From Curtobacterium sp. 9128 (GTDB taxonomy: Bacteria; Actinomycetota; Actinomycetes; Actinomycetales; Microbacteriaceae): a stretch of DNA of 64,000 nucleotides. The stretch covers positions 3,534,001 to 3,598,000 of the forward strand of contig NZ_LT576451.1 of NCBI RefSeq assembly GCF_900086645.1, in the 5' to 3' direction. Shown in pieces: positions 57,270 to 64,000 of the stretch (positions within the stretch are counted from its first letter, which is position 1; every line of letters begins with the position of its first letter). A program made the translations under genes and the position numbers. A model generated the notes under the pieces. The model made no database searches. It saw only the letters and a list, made by a program, of their open reading frames with translations, and was not told the DNA's origin.

Positions 57270-58192
57270 AGCTCGGGATGCTCACCGCGTGCCTGCCCGG
57301 TTGGTCCCTCGACCGCATCGCGGAGTTCGCCGCGGAGCAGGGCTACGAGCGGCTGGAGGTCGGCGTCTGGCCGGGCACGGGCGGCCGGGACTTCGAGGCG
57401 GCGCACCTGCCGGTCGCGACCTTCACGGAGTCCGACGCAGCGCAGACCCGGGAGCTGCTCGACCGCACCGGGCTGGAGATCAGCGCGTTCGCCTACTACG
57501 AGAACAACCTCCACCAGGACCCCGCCCGTCGCGCCGAGGTCCACGAGCACCTCAGGCACGCGATCGACGCGGCACAGGTGCTCGGCGTGCCGTACGTCGG
57601 CACGTTCATCGGCCGCGACAACGGCAAGTCCGTGCGGGACAACATGGTCGAAGGCAACCGGGTGCTCCCGGAACTCGTCGACTACGCCGGAGAACGCGGG
57701 GTGCGGCTCATCATCGAGAACTGCGTCATGGAGGGCTGGCACCCCGACGGCTCCCCTGGGAACATCGCGTACTCCCCCGAGCTCTGGGGGTGGGTCACCG
57801 ACCTCGGCTTCGGCCTGAACTGGGACCCGTCGCACCTGACCTGGATCGGCATCGACCCGGTCGAGACGATCCTGCCGTTCGCCGAACACATCGTGCACGC
57901 GCAGGCGAAGGACGTCGAGCTCTTCCCCGCGAAGCGGAACGAGTACGGCTTCTTCGGCAAGGTCGACAAGGGGGACGACCCCTGGGACATGGGCTGGTGG
58001 CGCTTCCGGGTACCGGGCCGTGGTGTCGTGGACTGGCCGCACGTCGTGGACCGGCTCTACGAGGCGGGGTTCGACGGCACCCTGAGCGTCGAGCACGAGG
58101 ACCCGCTGTGGGGCGGCACCGACGACCGGGTGCTGGAGGGCCTCCGGATCGCGCACCGCACGCTCCGTCCCCTGATCGCCGAGGAGCACTGA
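57266..58192 (+). CDS. Xylose-isomerase-like TIM-barrel sugar isomerase/epimerase
   Basis: A 308-residue AP-endonuclease-2/IolE-type TIM barrel. Metal ligands are likely in LIIENCVMEGW (Glu), NWDPSHLTW (Asp, His), HAQAKDVEL (His, Asp) and SVEHEDPLW (Glu). Such enzymes isomerise or dehydrate keto sugars and inositols. Coupled to the dehydrogenase upstream. A small inverted repeat CACAGG-N5-CCTGTG (58199-58215) follows and could be a LacI-type operator for the next gene. Confidence 0.83.
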   Translation: MKLGMLTACLPGWSLDRIAEFAAEQGYERLEVGVWPGTGGRDFEAAHLPVATFTESDAAQTRELLDRTGLEISAFAYYENNLHQDPARRAEVHEHLRHAIDAAQVLGVPYVGTFIGRDNGKSVRDNMVEGNRVLPELVDYAGERGVRLIIENCVMEGWHPDGSPGNIAYSPELWGWVTDLGFGLNWDPSHLTWIGIDPVETILPFAEHIVHAQAKDVELFPAKRNEYGFFGKVDKGDDPWDMGWWRFRVPGRGVVDWPHVVDRLYEAGFDGTLSVEHEDPLWGGTDDRVLEGLRIAHRTLRPLIAEEH

Positions 58193-58284
58193 CCACACCA
58201 CAGGTGTTGCCTGTGTGAACTTCATGTGACGAGTTGCGCCGAGGACTGGCGCGCCCGCTGTACGTCCTCATAGGTTCATCGCCG

Positions 58285-60621
58285 ATGAACACTTCCCACC
58301 TTCCCGGAACCCCGAGCACTCGGCGGAGGCGGGGCGTCGTCACCGGCGCTGCCCTCGCGACCGCCGGTGTCCTCGTCGCCCTCTCCGTCCCGTCATCAGC
58401 GGTCGCCGCCGACGAGGTCGCGTCGTCGATCGACATCTACGACGTCAACGACTTCCACGGTCGCATCGAGTCCGGCAGCGGCACCGCCGGCGCCGCGGTC
58501 CTCGCCGGCGCCGTCGAGCAGCTGCGCACCGCGAACCCGGCGTCGGCCTTCGTCAGCGCCGGCGACAACGTCGGAGCCTCGACCTTCACCTCGTTCGTGC
58601 AGGACGACCAGCCCACCATCGACGCCCTCAACGCGATCGGCCTGAGCGTCAGCGCGATCGGCAACCACGAGCTGGACAAGGGGCAGGACGACCTGCGCGA
58701 CCGCATCATCGGCCCCGACGACGCCCGGAACGCGAAGTACGACCACGTCTCGGCGAACCTGGTGAAGAAGTCGGACGGCACGCCCGCGTTCGACCCGTAC
58801 GAGATCGAGGAGATCGGCGGCGTCCGCGTCGGGTTCATCGGGGCGACCACGGAGCTGATCCCCGAGCTCGTCTCCCCCGCCGGCATCGAGGGTCTCGAGA
58901 TGGCCGACATCGTGGACTCGGTGAACAAGTACGCCGACCAGCTCACCGACGGCGACGAGTCGAACGACGAGGCCGATGCCCTCGTCCTGCTCGTGCACGA
59001 GGGCGCGGCCGACGCGAGCCTCGCGAGCGCGACGGGTGACAACGACTTCGGCCACATCGCGAAGGACGTCACCGCGAAGGTGTCCGTCATCTTCTCGGGT
59101 CACACGCACCAGCTCTACAACCACGCGATCGTCCCGACCGACGGCACCACCGCGCGTCCGGTGCTCCAGACCGGCTCCTACGGCGGGTACCTCGGGCACG
59201 CGAAGCTCACGATCGACCCCACGACCAAGAAGGTGACGGCAGCCACCGCGGAGAACATCTCCCTGACGACGGGCGCCTACCCCGCGGACCCGGAGATCAC
59301 GAAGCTCGTCAGCGACGCGAAGGCCGTCGCCGACGTCAAGGGCAGGGTAGTCCTCGGCACGATCGACCAGGACATGCTCCGCGCCAAGCAGACCGACGGC
59401 TCGGAGAACCGCGGTGGCGAGTCCACGCTCGGCAACTTCATCGCCGAGGTCCAGCGCAAGCAGACCGAGCGCAACGGCTCCCAGATCGCGTTCATGAACC
59501 CGGGCGGCCTCCGCACCGACATGACGTACAAGGCCTCGGGGAACGGCGAGCAGGACGGTGAGGTCACCTACCAGGAGGCCGCCGGCGTCCAGCCGTTCGC
59601 GAACACCCTGGTCGTCCTCGACCTGACCGGCGACCAGATCCGTCGCGCGCTCGAACAGCAGTGGCAGCCCACCGGGTCCAGCCGTCCGTTCCTGAAGCTC
59701 GGCACGTCGAAGGGCTTCTCGTACACCTACGACCCGACGGCAGCGGTCGGTTCGAAGATCACCGACATGCAGCTCGACGGCACACCGATCGACGCCGGCA
59801 CGACGTACAAGGTGACGGTGAACTCGTTCCTCGCATCGGGTGGCGACAACTTCGGCGCGTTCAACGAGGCATCGGCGAAGGCCGACAGCGGCACCGTCGA
59901 CCTGCAGGCTCAGGTGGACTACTTCACGGCCACCCCCGACGTCGTCGTGAACGACGACCAGGGTGCCGTGGGCGTCACGGTCACCCCGACCCCCGACGGC
60001 GGCTTCCAGGCCGGCGACGAGGTCACGGTCGGTCTGACGTCCCTGACGTTCAGCAACGCGGCGGACCAGGGCGGCACCGTCTCGGTGAGCGCCGGCGATC
60101 AGGAGCTCGCGAGCGCCGACATCGACACGACGATCGTCGACACCACGGACGAACAGGGTCGCGCGACGCTGACCTTCCCCGTCCCCGGCGCCGCCGCAGC
60201 CACCCCGGCAGCGGCACGAGCTCCTGGTGCCGTCACGCTGGCAGCAGCGGTCACCCCCGCCGCGACGACCGAGGAGCCACTCGTCGTGACGCTGCCGAAC
60301 GGCCAGCAGATCACCCTCGCCGCGACGGTCCCGGTCCCGGTCGCCACCGACCCGACCGACCCGACGGACCCGGGCACCCCTGGAGCCGGCGGCGGCACGG
60401 GTGACGGCGTCGGCAACGGCACGGGTGGCACGGGTACCGGCACGGACGTGGCCGGCAACCCGACCGCATCGGGCAGCGGAACAGGAGCCCTCGCCTACAC
60501 GGGTGCCGAGCTGGCGGCCCCGGCCGTCATCGCGGGCCTGCTGCTCCTGGCGGGCCTCACGACGATGGTGATCGCCCGCCGGAAGCGCGCACAGGCGCGG
60601 GCGAGCGCGCAGGCGGACTGA
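58285..60621 (+). CDS. Wall-anchored 5'-nucleotidase / UDP-sugar hydrolase family protein
   Basis: A 778-residue exported metallophosphoesterase. Signal peptide to about residue 42 (SSAVAA|DE). Metallophos domain: DVNDFHGRIE, GNHELDKG, FSGHTHQL. 5'_nucleotidase C domain follows (NPGGLRTDM; GDNFGAFNE). Then an Ig-like stretch, a Gly/Thr-rich spacer and LAYTG at ~736-740 followed by a membrane helix and RRKR: a sortase signal of the LAXTG type. It probably hydrolyses extracellular nucleotides for phosphate and nucleoside uptake. ATG 58285 lies 8 nt after TAGGTT, near-leaderless. Confidence 0.9.
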   Translation: MNTSHLPGTPSTRRRRGVVTGAALATAGVLVALSVPSSAVAADEVASSIDIYDVNDFHGRIESGSGTAGAAVLAGAVEQLRTANPASAFVSAGDNVGASTFTSFVQDDQPTIDALNAIGLSVSAIGNHELDKGQDDLRDRIIGPDDARNAKYDHVSANLVKKSDGTPAFDPYEIEEIGGVRVGFIGATTELIPELVSPAGIEGLEMADIVDSVNKYADQLTDGDESNDEADALVLLVHEGAADASLASATGDNDFGHIAKDVTAKVSVIFSGHTHQLYNHAIVPTDGTTARPVLQTGSYGGYLGHAKLTIDPTTKKVTAATAENISLTTGAYPADPEITKLVSDAKAVADVKGRVVLGTIDQDMLRAKQTDGSENRGGESTLGNFIAEVQRKQTERNGSQIAFMNPGGLRTDMTYKASGNGEQDGEVTYQEAAGVQPFANTLVVLDLTGDQIRRALEQQWQPTGSSRPFLKLGTSKGFSYTYDPTAAVGSKITDMQLDGTPIDAGTTYKVTVNSFLASGGDNFGAFNEASAKADSGTVDLQAQVDYFTATPDVVVNDDQGAVGVTVTPTPDGGFQAGDEVTVGLTSLTFSNAADQGGTVSVSAGDQELASADIDTTIVDTTDEQGRATLTFPVPGAAAATPAAARAPGAVTLAAAVTPAATTEEPLVVTLPNGQQITLAATVPVPVATDPTDPTDPGTPGAGGGTGDGVGNGTGGTGTGTDVAGNPTASGSGTGALAYTGAELAAPAVIAGLLLLAGLTTMVIARRKRAQARASAQAD

Positions 60622-60640
60622 CACCGAGCCTCCAGGCAGT

Positions 60641-60682
60641 GCCGAACGGGTCGTCTCATCCAGGTGAGACGACCCGTTCGGC
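60641..60682 (+). terminator. Terminator after the 5'-nucleotidase
   Basis: Perfect 18-bp stem GCCGAACGGGTCGTCTCA with a 6-nt loop, 20 bp after the stop codon. Confidence 0.85.
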
Positions 60683-60814
60683 CTGTCCGTGAACGCGGAT
60701 CACTGTGCATCCGCAGAACGGCGCGGTACTCTCTGCCTTGTCGCACAGCGACGCGCCGCGCTGGGTCGCCTCTCATCCCGGACGGTGGTTCCGCCCGGCG
60801 AGACCCCGTGGCGC

Positions 60815-60853
60815 GGGTGTCCTCCGTCTCCAGGGAAACGACGGAGGACACCC
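60815..60853 (-). terminator. Terminator of the efe operon
   Basis: Perfect 14-bp stem GGGTGTCCTCCGTC with an 11-nt loop, 19 bp beyond the efeB stop on the minus strand. Confidence 0.8.
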
Positions 60854-60871
60854 ACTCACCACACGGTGTCG

Positions 60872-62179
60872 CTAGCGGAACAGCTGCTCGCCGATGTACG
60901 AGCCCTTCTTCGGGGCCGGTGGGATCGCGAACACGGCGGAACCGATGTGGGCGATGTACTCGTTGAGCCGGTCGACCGCGCCGAGTCGGCGCTGGATCCG
61001 GGTGAAGTGCTCCGGGTCGTTCACGTACGCCGCGAACAGCAGGCCGGCGTCGAGCTGGCCGTACTGGTTCAGCCCGTCCGTGTAGTTGTACGGGCGTCGG
61101 AGGATCTTCACGCCGTCGTTGTTCTCGTGCGCCGCGAGCGCCACGTGCGATGTCTCGTCGATCTTGTGGTCGCCCGATGCCGTGCGCGCGTGGAAGTCCG
61201 GCGTCGTGTGCTCCGTGCCGCCGGACAGGGGCGCGCCCTCGATCTTGGTGCGGCCGAACACCCGCTGCTGATCGCTGACGACGTCCGCGTCCCAGATCTC
61301 GATGTTCATCTGGATCTTCCGGACGACCTGGTAGGTGCCACCGGCCATCCACCCGTCGGCCTCGCCGCCGCCGTCTGGGTCGACCCAGACGAACCGGTCG
61401 TACTCCTCGTCGGTGGTGACGTTCCTGGTGCCGTCCTTGAACCCCATCAGGTTCCGCGGCGTGGTCTGCGACGGCCCAGCGGACGCCCGACCGAAGCCGA
61501 GGACGGTCCAGCGCACCGTCGCGGTGCCGCGGGCCATCCTGGCAAGGTCGCGGATCGCGTGGTACGCCACCTGGGGATCGTCCGCGCAGGCCTGCAGCGA
61601 CAGGTCCCCGCCGCTCAGGCCATCCTGCAGCCGGTCGCTCGGCAGCGTCGGGATCTGCCGGAGCGCGTCCGGGCGTCGTGACGCGAGCCCGAAGCGCTCG
61701 TCGAAGATCCCCGGCCCGAGCCCGACGGTGACCGTCAGGGACGCCGGGCCGAGGTCGAGCGCCTCACCCGTGTCCGCACCGACGCCGTCGCCGTGGGCGG
61801 GTTCGACGGAGCCGACGGTCTTGCCCGCCTGCAGCTGCGCGATCGACGCGGACCACCGGGCGAGGAGCACCTGCAGGTCCGTCGCGACCGACGACGACAT
61901 GTCGAACGTCATGAAGACGCAGTAGCGCTGGGGTGTGGTGCGGATCCCGCCCTGCGGCTGCCGGGCGGCCGTCGCGTAGAAGGGGTGGCTCAGGGACAGG
62001 TCGATGGACTCGTCGCCGTTGGTCGCGGCGGCGAACGGGTTGACGCCGGTGGCGATGGTGGCGCCGGCGATCCCGGCTGCCGCGCCGACGCCGGCTCCGG
62101 CAGCGGCCAGTCCGGCACCGGCGGCCACGCCGGCGCCGAACAGCCCGCGGCGGGAGAGCGGGGCAGGACCGTCCGTCAC
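60872..62179 (-). CDS. efeB: EfeB, Tat-exported Dyp-type heme peroxidase
   Basis: A 435-residue DyP peroxidase. The N-terminal LSRRGLFGAGVAAGAG is a twin-arginine signal. The GFKDGTRN motif marks the heme pocket. EfeB oxidises ferrous to ferric iron, or takes iron from heme, for uptake by the Efe system. GTG start overlaps the efeO stop (GTGA), a coupled operon. It is last in the operon, followed by a perfect terminator. Confidence 0.9.
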   Translation of the reverse strand: MTDGPAPLSRRGLFGAGVAAGAGLAAAGAGVGAAAGIAGATIATGVNPFAAATNGDESIDLSLSHPFYATAARQPQGGIRTTPQRYCVFMTFDMSSSVATDLQVLLARWSASIAQLQAGKTVGSVEPAHGDGVGADTGEALDLGPASLTVTVGLGPGIFDERFGLASRRPDALRQIPTLPSDRLQDGLSGGDLSLQACADDPQVAYHAIRDLARMARGTATVRWTVLGFGRASAGPSQTTPRNLMGFKDGTRNVTTDEEYDRFVWVDPDGGGEADGWMAGGTYQVVRKIQMNIEIWDADVVSDQQRVFGRTKIEGAPLSGGTEHTTPDFHARTASGDHKIDETSHVALAAHENNDGVKILRRPYNYTDGLNQYGQLDAGLLFAAYVNDPEHFTRIQRRLGAVDRLNEYIAHIGSAVFAIPPAPKKGSYIGEQLFR

Positions 62180-63402
62180 GCCGTGGCGACCTTCTCGGCC
62201 AGCCGCGACAGCGGGTCCTGCAGTGCCTGGACGCGCTGCGAGACCTCGTTGGCGTGCGCGGACTTGGCGGCGTCGTCCCAGCCGTCGAACCCGCCGAGGT
62301 CGTCGGCGTTGCGGAAGCCGTCCATCATGCTGTTCGTCTTGTCGAACTGCGCGGCGATCTGCTTCGTCAGCGTCGGGTCGAGCTTGGTCAGGCCCGGCTT
62401 CAGGTACGCGAAGGCCTGACGGGCACCCTCGACGTTCGCAGCGAGGTCGACGAGGTCGATGTGGCTGTACGCCTCTTCCTCGCCGGTGATCTTGTTCGAC
62501 TGGACCTCCTCGAGGAGCCCGGCCGCACCGTTCGCCAGGTCCTCAGGCTTGTAGTCGAGCGTCGGGACGAGCTTCGCGAGCAGCGTCACGTTGGTGGTCA
62601 GGTCGGCCGCGTACTGCTTCGTCCCGTCGCTGATGGCACCCGTCTCGAAGAGGTCGCGCTCGACCGCGTGGAAGCCGCTCCAGCCGACGGCGGGGTCGAG
62701 GTTCGACGCCCGCATGTCGATCAGGTAGTCCAGGTTGCCGGCGTTGTCGGTCGCCTTGAAGCCCTTCTTCACGAAACCGTCGACGTCGCTCTCGACGTGC
62801 TCGTAGTACGGGCGGGCGTCGGCGTAGTCCTTCTTCGCGGCCTCGAGGTTCCCCGCGTCGATGTCCGTCTGCAGCTGCTCGACGGCGGTGACCATGTCGC
62901 TCACCTGGGCGTCGACGTACTTCGAGTACCCCGTCGCACCGGACTTCAGGAGCGTCGCGGCGCTGCTGTTCGCGGTCGAGGCGACCTTGCCGGTGACCGT
63001 GAAGTCGGTGAGTTCCTTGTCCGCTCCCGGGCAGTACACCTGGTACTTCCCGCCGCCGAGCGTCGCGGTGAACCGCACGGCGTCGAGCCCTGGTGCGAGG
63101 TTCTCCTTCTCGCCGAAGATCCGCTGGTCCTGCAGGAGCTCGACCTCGGTGATGGCGGTCGACGACTCGTTCTTCACGGTGAACGTCACGGGCCCGGCCG
63201 GGACCTTCGTGGTCGACACGGCGCACTTGTCCGAGCCGTCGTTCGTCAGCGTGATGGAGACGCGGGAGACCTTCCCGGAGTCCGTGGAGTCGTCCGTCGC
63301 GGACGACGACGTGGCCGCGCACCCGGTGAGGGCGAGCGCGGTGACGACACCGAGGGCGCCGAGGGTGGTGAGGGGTCGGACGGTGTGCTTACCGAACGGC
63401 AT
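62176..63402 (-). CDS. efeO: EfeO, iron-binding lipoprotein
   Basis: A 408-residue protein with a lipobox (ALALTGC), an N-terminal cupredoxin-like domain (~45-150) and a C-terminal imelysin/M75 domain with HVES and GWSGFHAVERDLFE iron-site motifs. In the EfeUOB system it binds iron outside the membrane for the EfeU permease. ATG 63402 gives an exact lipoprotein signal; the longer frame before it is not coding. Overlaps the preceding gene by 14 bp. Confidence 0.9.
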   Translation of the reverse strand: MPFGKHTVRPLTTLGALGVVTALALTGCAATSSSATDDSTDSGKVSRVSITLTNDGSDKCAVSTTKVPAGPVTFTVKNESSTAITEVELLQDQRIFGEKENLAPGLDAVRFTATLGGGKYQVYCPGADKELTDFTVTGKVASTANSSAATLLKSGATGYSKYVDAQVSDMVTAVEQLQTDIDAGNLEAAKKDYADARPYYEHVESDVDGFVKKGFKATDNAGNLDYLIDMRASNLDPAVGWSGFHAVERDLFETGAISDGTKQYAADLTTNVTLLAKLVPTLDYKPEDLANGAAGLLEEVQSNKITGEEEAYSHIDLVDLAANVEGARQAFAYLKPGLTKLDPTLTKQIAAQFDKTNSMMDGFRNADDLGGFDGWDDAAKSAHANEVSQRVQALQDPLSRLAEKVATA

Positions 63403-64000
63403 AGTCGGGACTCCTTGCAGGGTCCCCGGCGGGCGGGCCGCGTGCGGGGACGGTTTCGGGGGTGTGGTCTGCGAGCGCCGTCTGACGACGGCGGTCACGG
63501 AGTGCGAGGGCGAACTGCGCGGCAGCTGCGATGCCGAGGGCGATCGGCAGCCATGCCTTCCAGAGCGCCAGCTCAGCGGCCCGCGTCTCGGCGGCCGCCA
63601 CGGTCGTGGCGGTCCGCTGGACGCGGGAGTCGGGGACCGCGAACACGCTGCGGTCGATCGTCGTGGTGCGAGCGGACGGGAGGCCCCCACCGCTCAGGGT
63701 GAGCACGGAACGTTCCGAGCTGGTCGCGTCCAGGACGCCGCCCGCGACGGTCCAGAGCGTGGTCGTCTCGGAGACGGCCCACTCCGCCCGGAACGGGCCG
63801 GGGTTCGTCGACGGCGAGATGCCGACGGGCACGCGGCCGAAGAGCCCGACGAGGTCGTCCAGCGTGAGGGTCGTCGGTTCGTCGTCGCTGGTCGGGGTCC
63901 CACCGCCCGTGGTGGTCGATCGCCAGCGGTCGGCGGTCAGACCCGCTCGGATGACCGTGCGGTGGGTCGACGCCGGGAAGTCCACGCGGGACTGGCTGCC
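63389..64000 (-). CDS. Membrane protein upstream of efeO (partial, cut by window edge)
   Basis: The frame is open to base 64000, so the N terminus is missing. The visible 203 residues hold an extracytoplasmic-looking domain (ERSVLTLSGGGLPSARTTTI, VFAVPDSRVQRTATTV) and one C-terminal membrane helix (AWLPIALGIAAAAQFALAL) with a basic end. There is no REXXE motif of the EfeU/FTR1 permease. It overlaps efeO by 14 bp and is therefore in the same operon. Family not recognised; possibly an accessory of iron uptake. Confidence 0.6.
   Translation of the reverse strand, partial: GSQSRVDFPASTHRTVIRAGLTADRWRSTTTGGGTPTSDDEPTTLTLDDLVGLFGRVPVGISPSTNPGPFRAEWAVSETTTLWTVAGGVLDATSSERSVLTLSGGGLPSARTTTIDRSVFAVPDSRVQRTATTVAAAETRAAELALWKAWLPIALGIAAAAQFALALRDRRRQTALADHTPETVPARGPPAGDPARSPDYAVR

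Noticed and set aside
54842-58192. 1116-codon plus-strand frame
   Set aside because: The first part is antisense to the G6PD-like gene; only its last part is the real TIM-barrel gene starting at 57266.
58199-58215. Terminator after the TIM-barrel gene
   Set aside because: A 6-bp stem is too weak; an operator for the next gene is as likely, so it is only mentioned there.
63389-64000. EfeU permease
   Set aside because: Only one membrane helix is visible and there is no REXXE motif; EfeU has seven helices.

Overview
The window is high-GC actinobacterial DNA with GC-rich third codon positions, many GTG starts and many leaderless promoters (a TANNNT box 6-7 nt before the start codon). The gene content (one-cysteine OhrR, fused xanthine-dehydrogenase-family enzyme, EfeOB lipoprotein/Tat peroxidase pair, LAXTG-type wall anchor) suggests a Microbacteriaceae, perhaps Curtobacterium or a close relative. 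That placement is inference; no rRNA or other marker gene is present.

Host left flank (1-12164): an MMPL-family transporter; four copies of a palindrome-rich repeat; an OhrR-type regulator with matching operators in front of itself and of a small zinc-ribbon-like gene; an old-yellow-enzyme ene-reductase; then a molybdenum hydroxylase island made of a MobA/MocA-like nucleotidyltransferase (minus strand) divergent from an FAD subunit, a fused 2Fe-2S/molybdopterin subunit, XdhC and an amidohydrolase. This looks like a purine-type or other N-heterocycle oxidation and hydrolysis pathway.

Prophage (12165-53696, 41,483 bp from core to core): a siphovirus-type prophage in a tRNA-Arg(ACG) gene, bounded by 49-bp direct repeats. 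From left to right it has an integrase; a reverse-strand repressor and ImmA/IrrE pair; divergent early genes (Cro-like, HTH, Rha/KilAC); a long forward operon of small ORFs with a YqaJ exonuclease, a Rad52-type annealing protein, DUF2303, a PD-(D/E)XK nuclease, a C5 DNA methyltransferase, HNH, a replication protein and SSB; then terminase, portal, MuF-like protein, an Acb2/Tad1-like gene, scaffold, capsid, connectors, major tail protein, tail assembly chaperones with a perfect -1 slippery site, tape measure, tail tip, a CHAP-like lysin, holin and accessory lysis genes. The right end holds reverse-strand lysogeny genes and the reconstituted tRNA.

The most unusual feature is a set of single reverse-strand genes placed one at a time between forward lytic genes (20887-21375, 23066-23482, 27315-27869, 28635-28838, 30242-30844). 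Four encode membrane-anchored or polytopic proteins of unknown function, and four of the five have a leaderless promoter like that of the prophage repressor. Together with a reverse-strand lipoprotein operon (50840-51600) and an Acb2/Tad1-like predicted nucleotide sponge, they make this prophage a good candidate source of uncharacterised superinfection-exclusion, defence or counter-defence genes.

Host right flank (53723-64000): dienelactone hydrolase and a glucose-6-phosphate-dehydrogenase-like enzyme on the minus strand; a Gfo/Idh/MocA oxidoreductase with a xylose-isomerase-like TIM-barrel protein; a wall-anchored 5'-nucleotidase; and a minus-strand efeO-efeB iron-uptake operon preceded by a membrane protein cut by the window edge.
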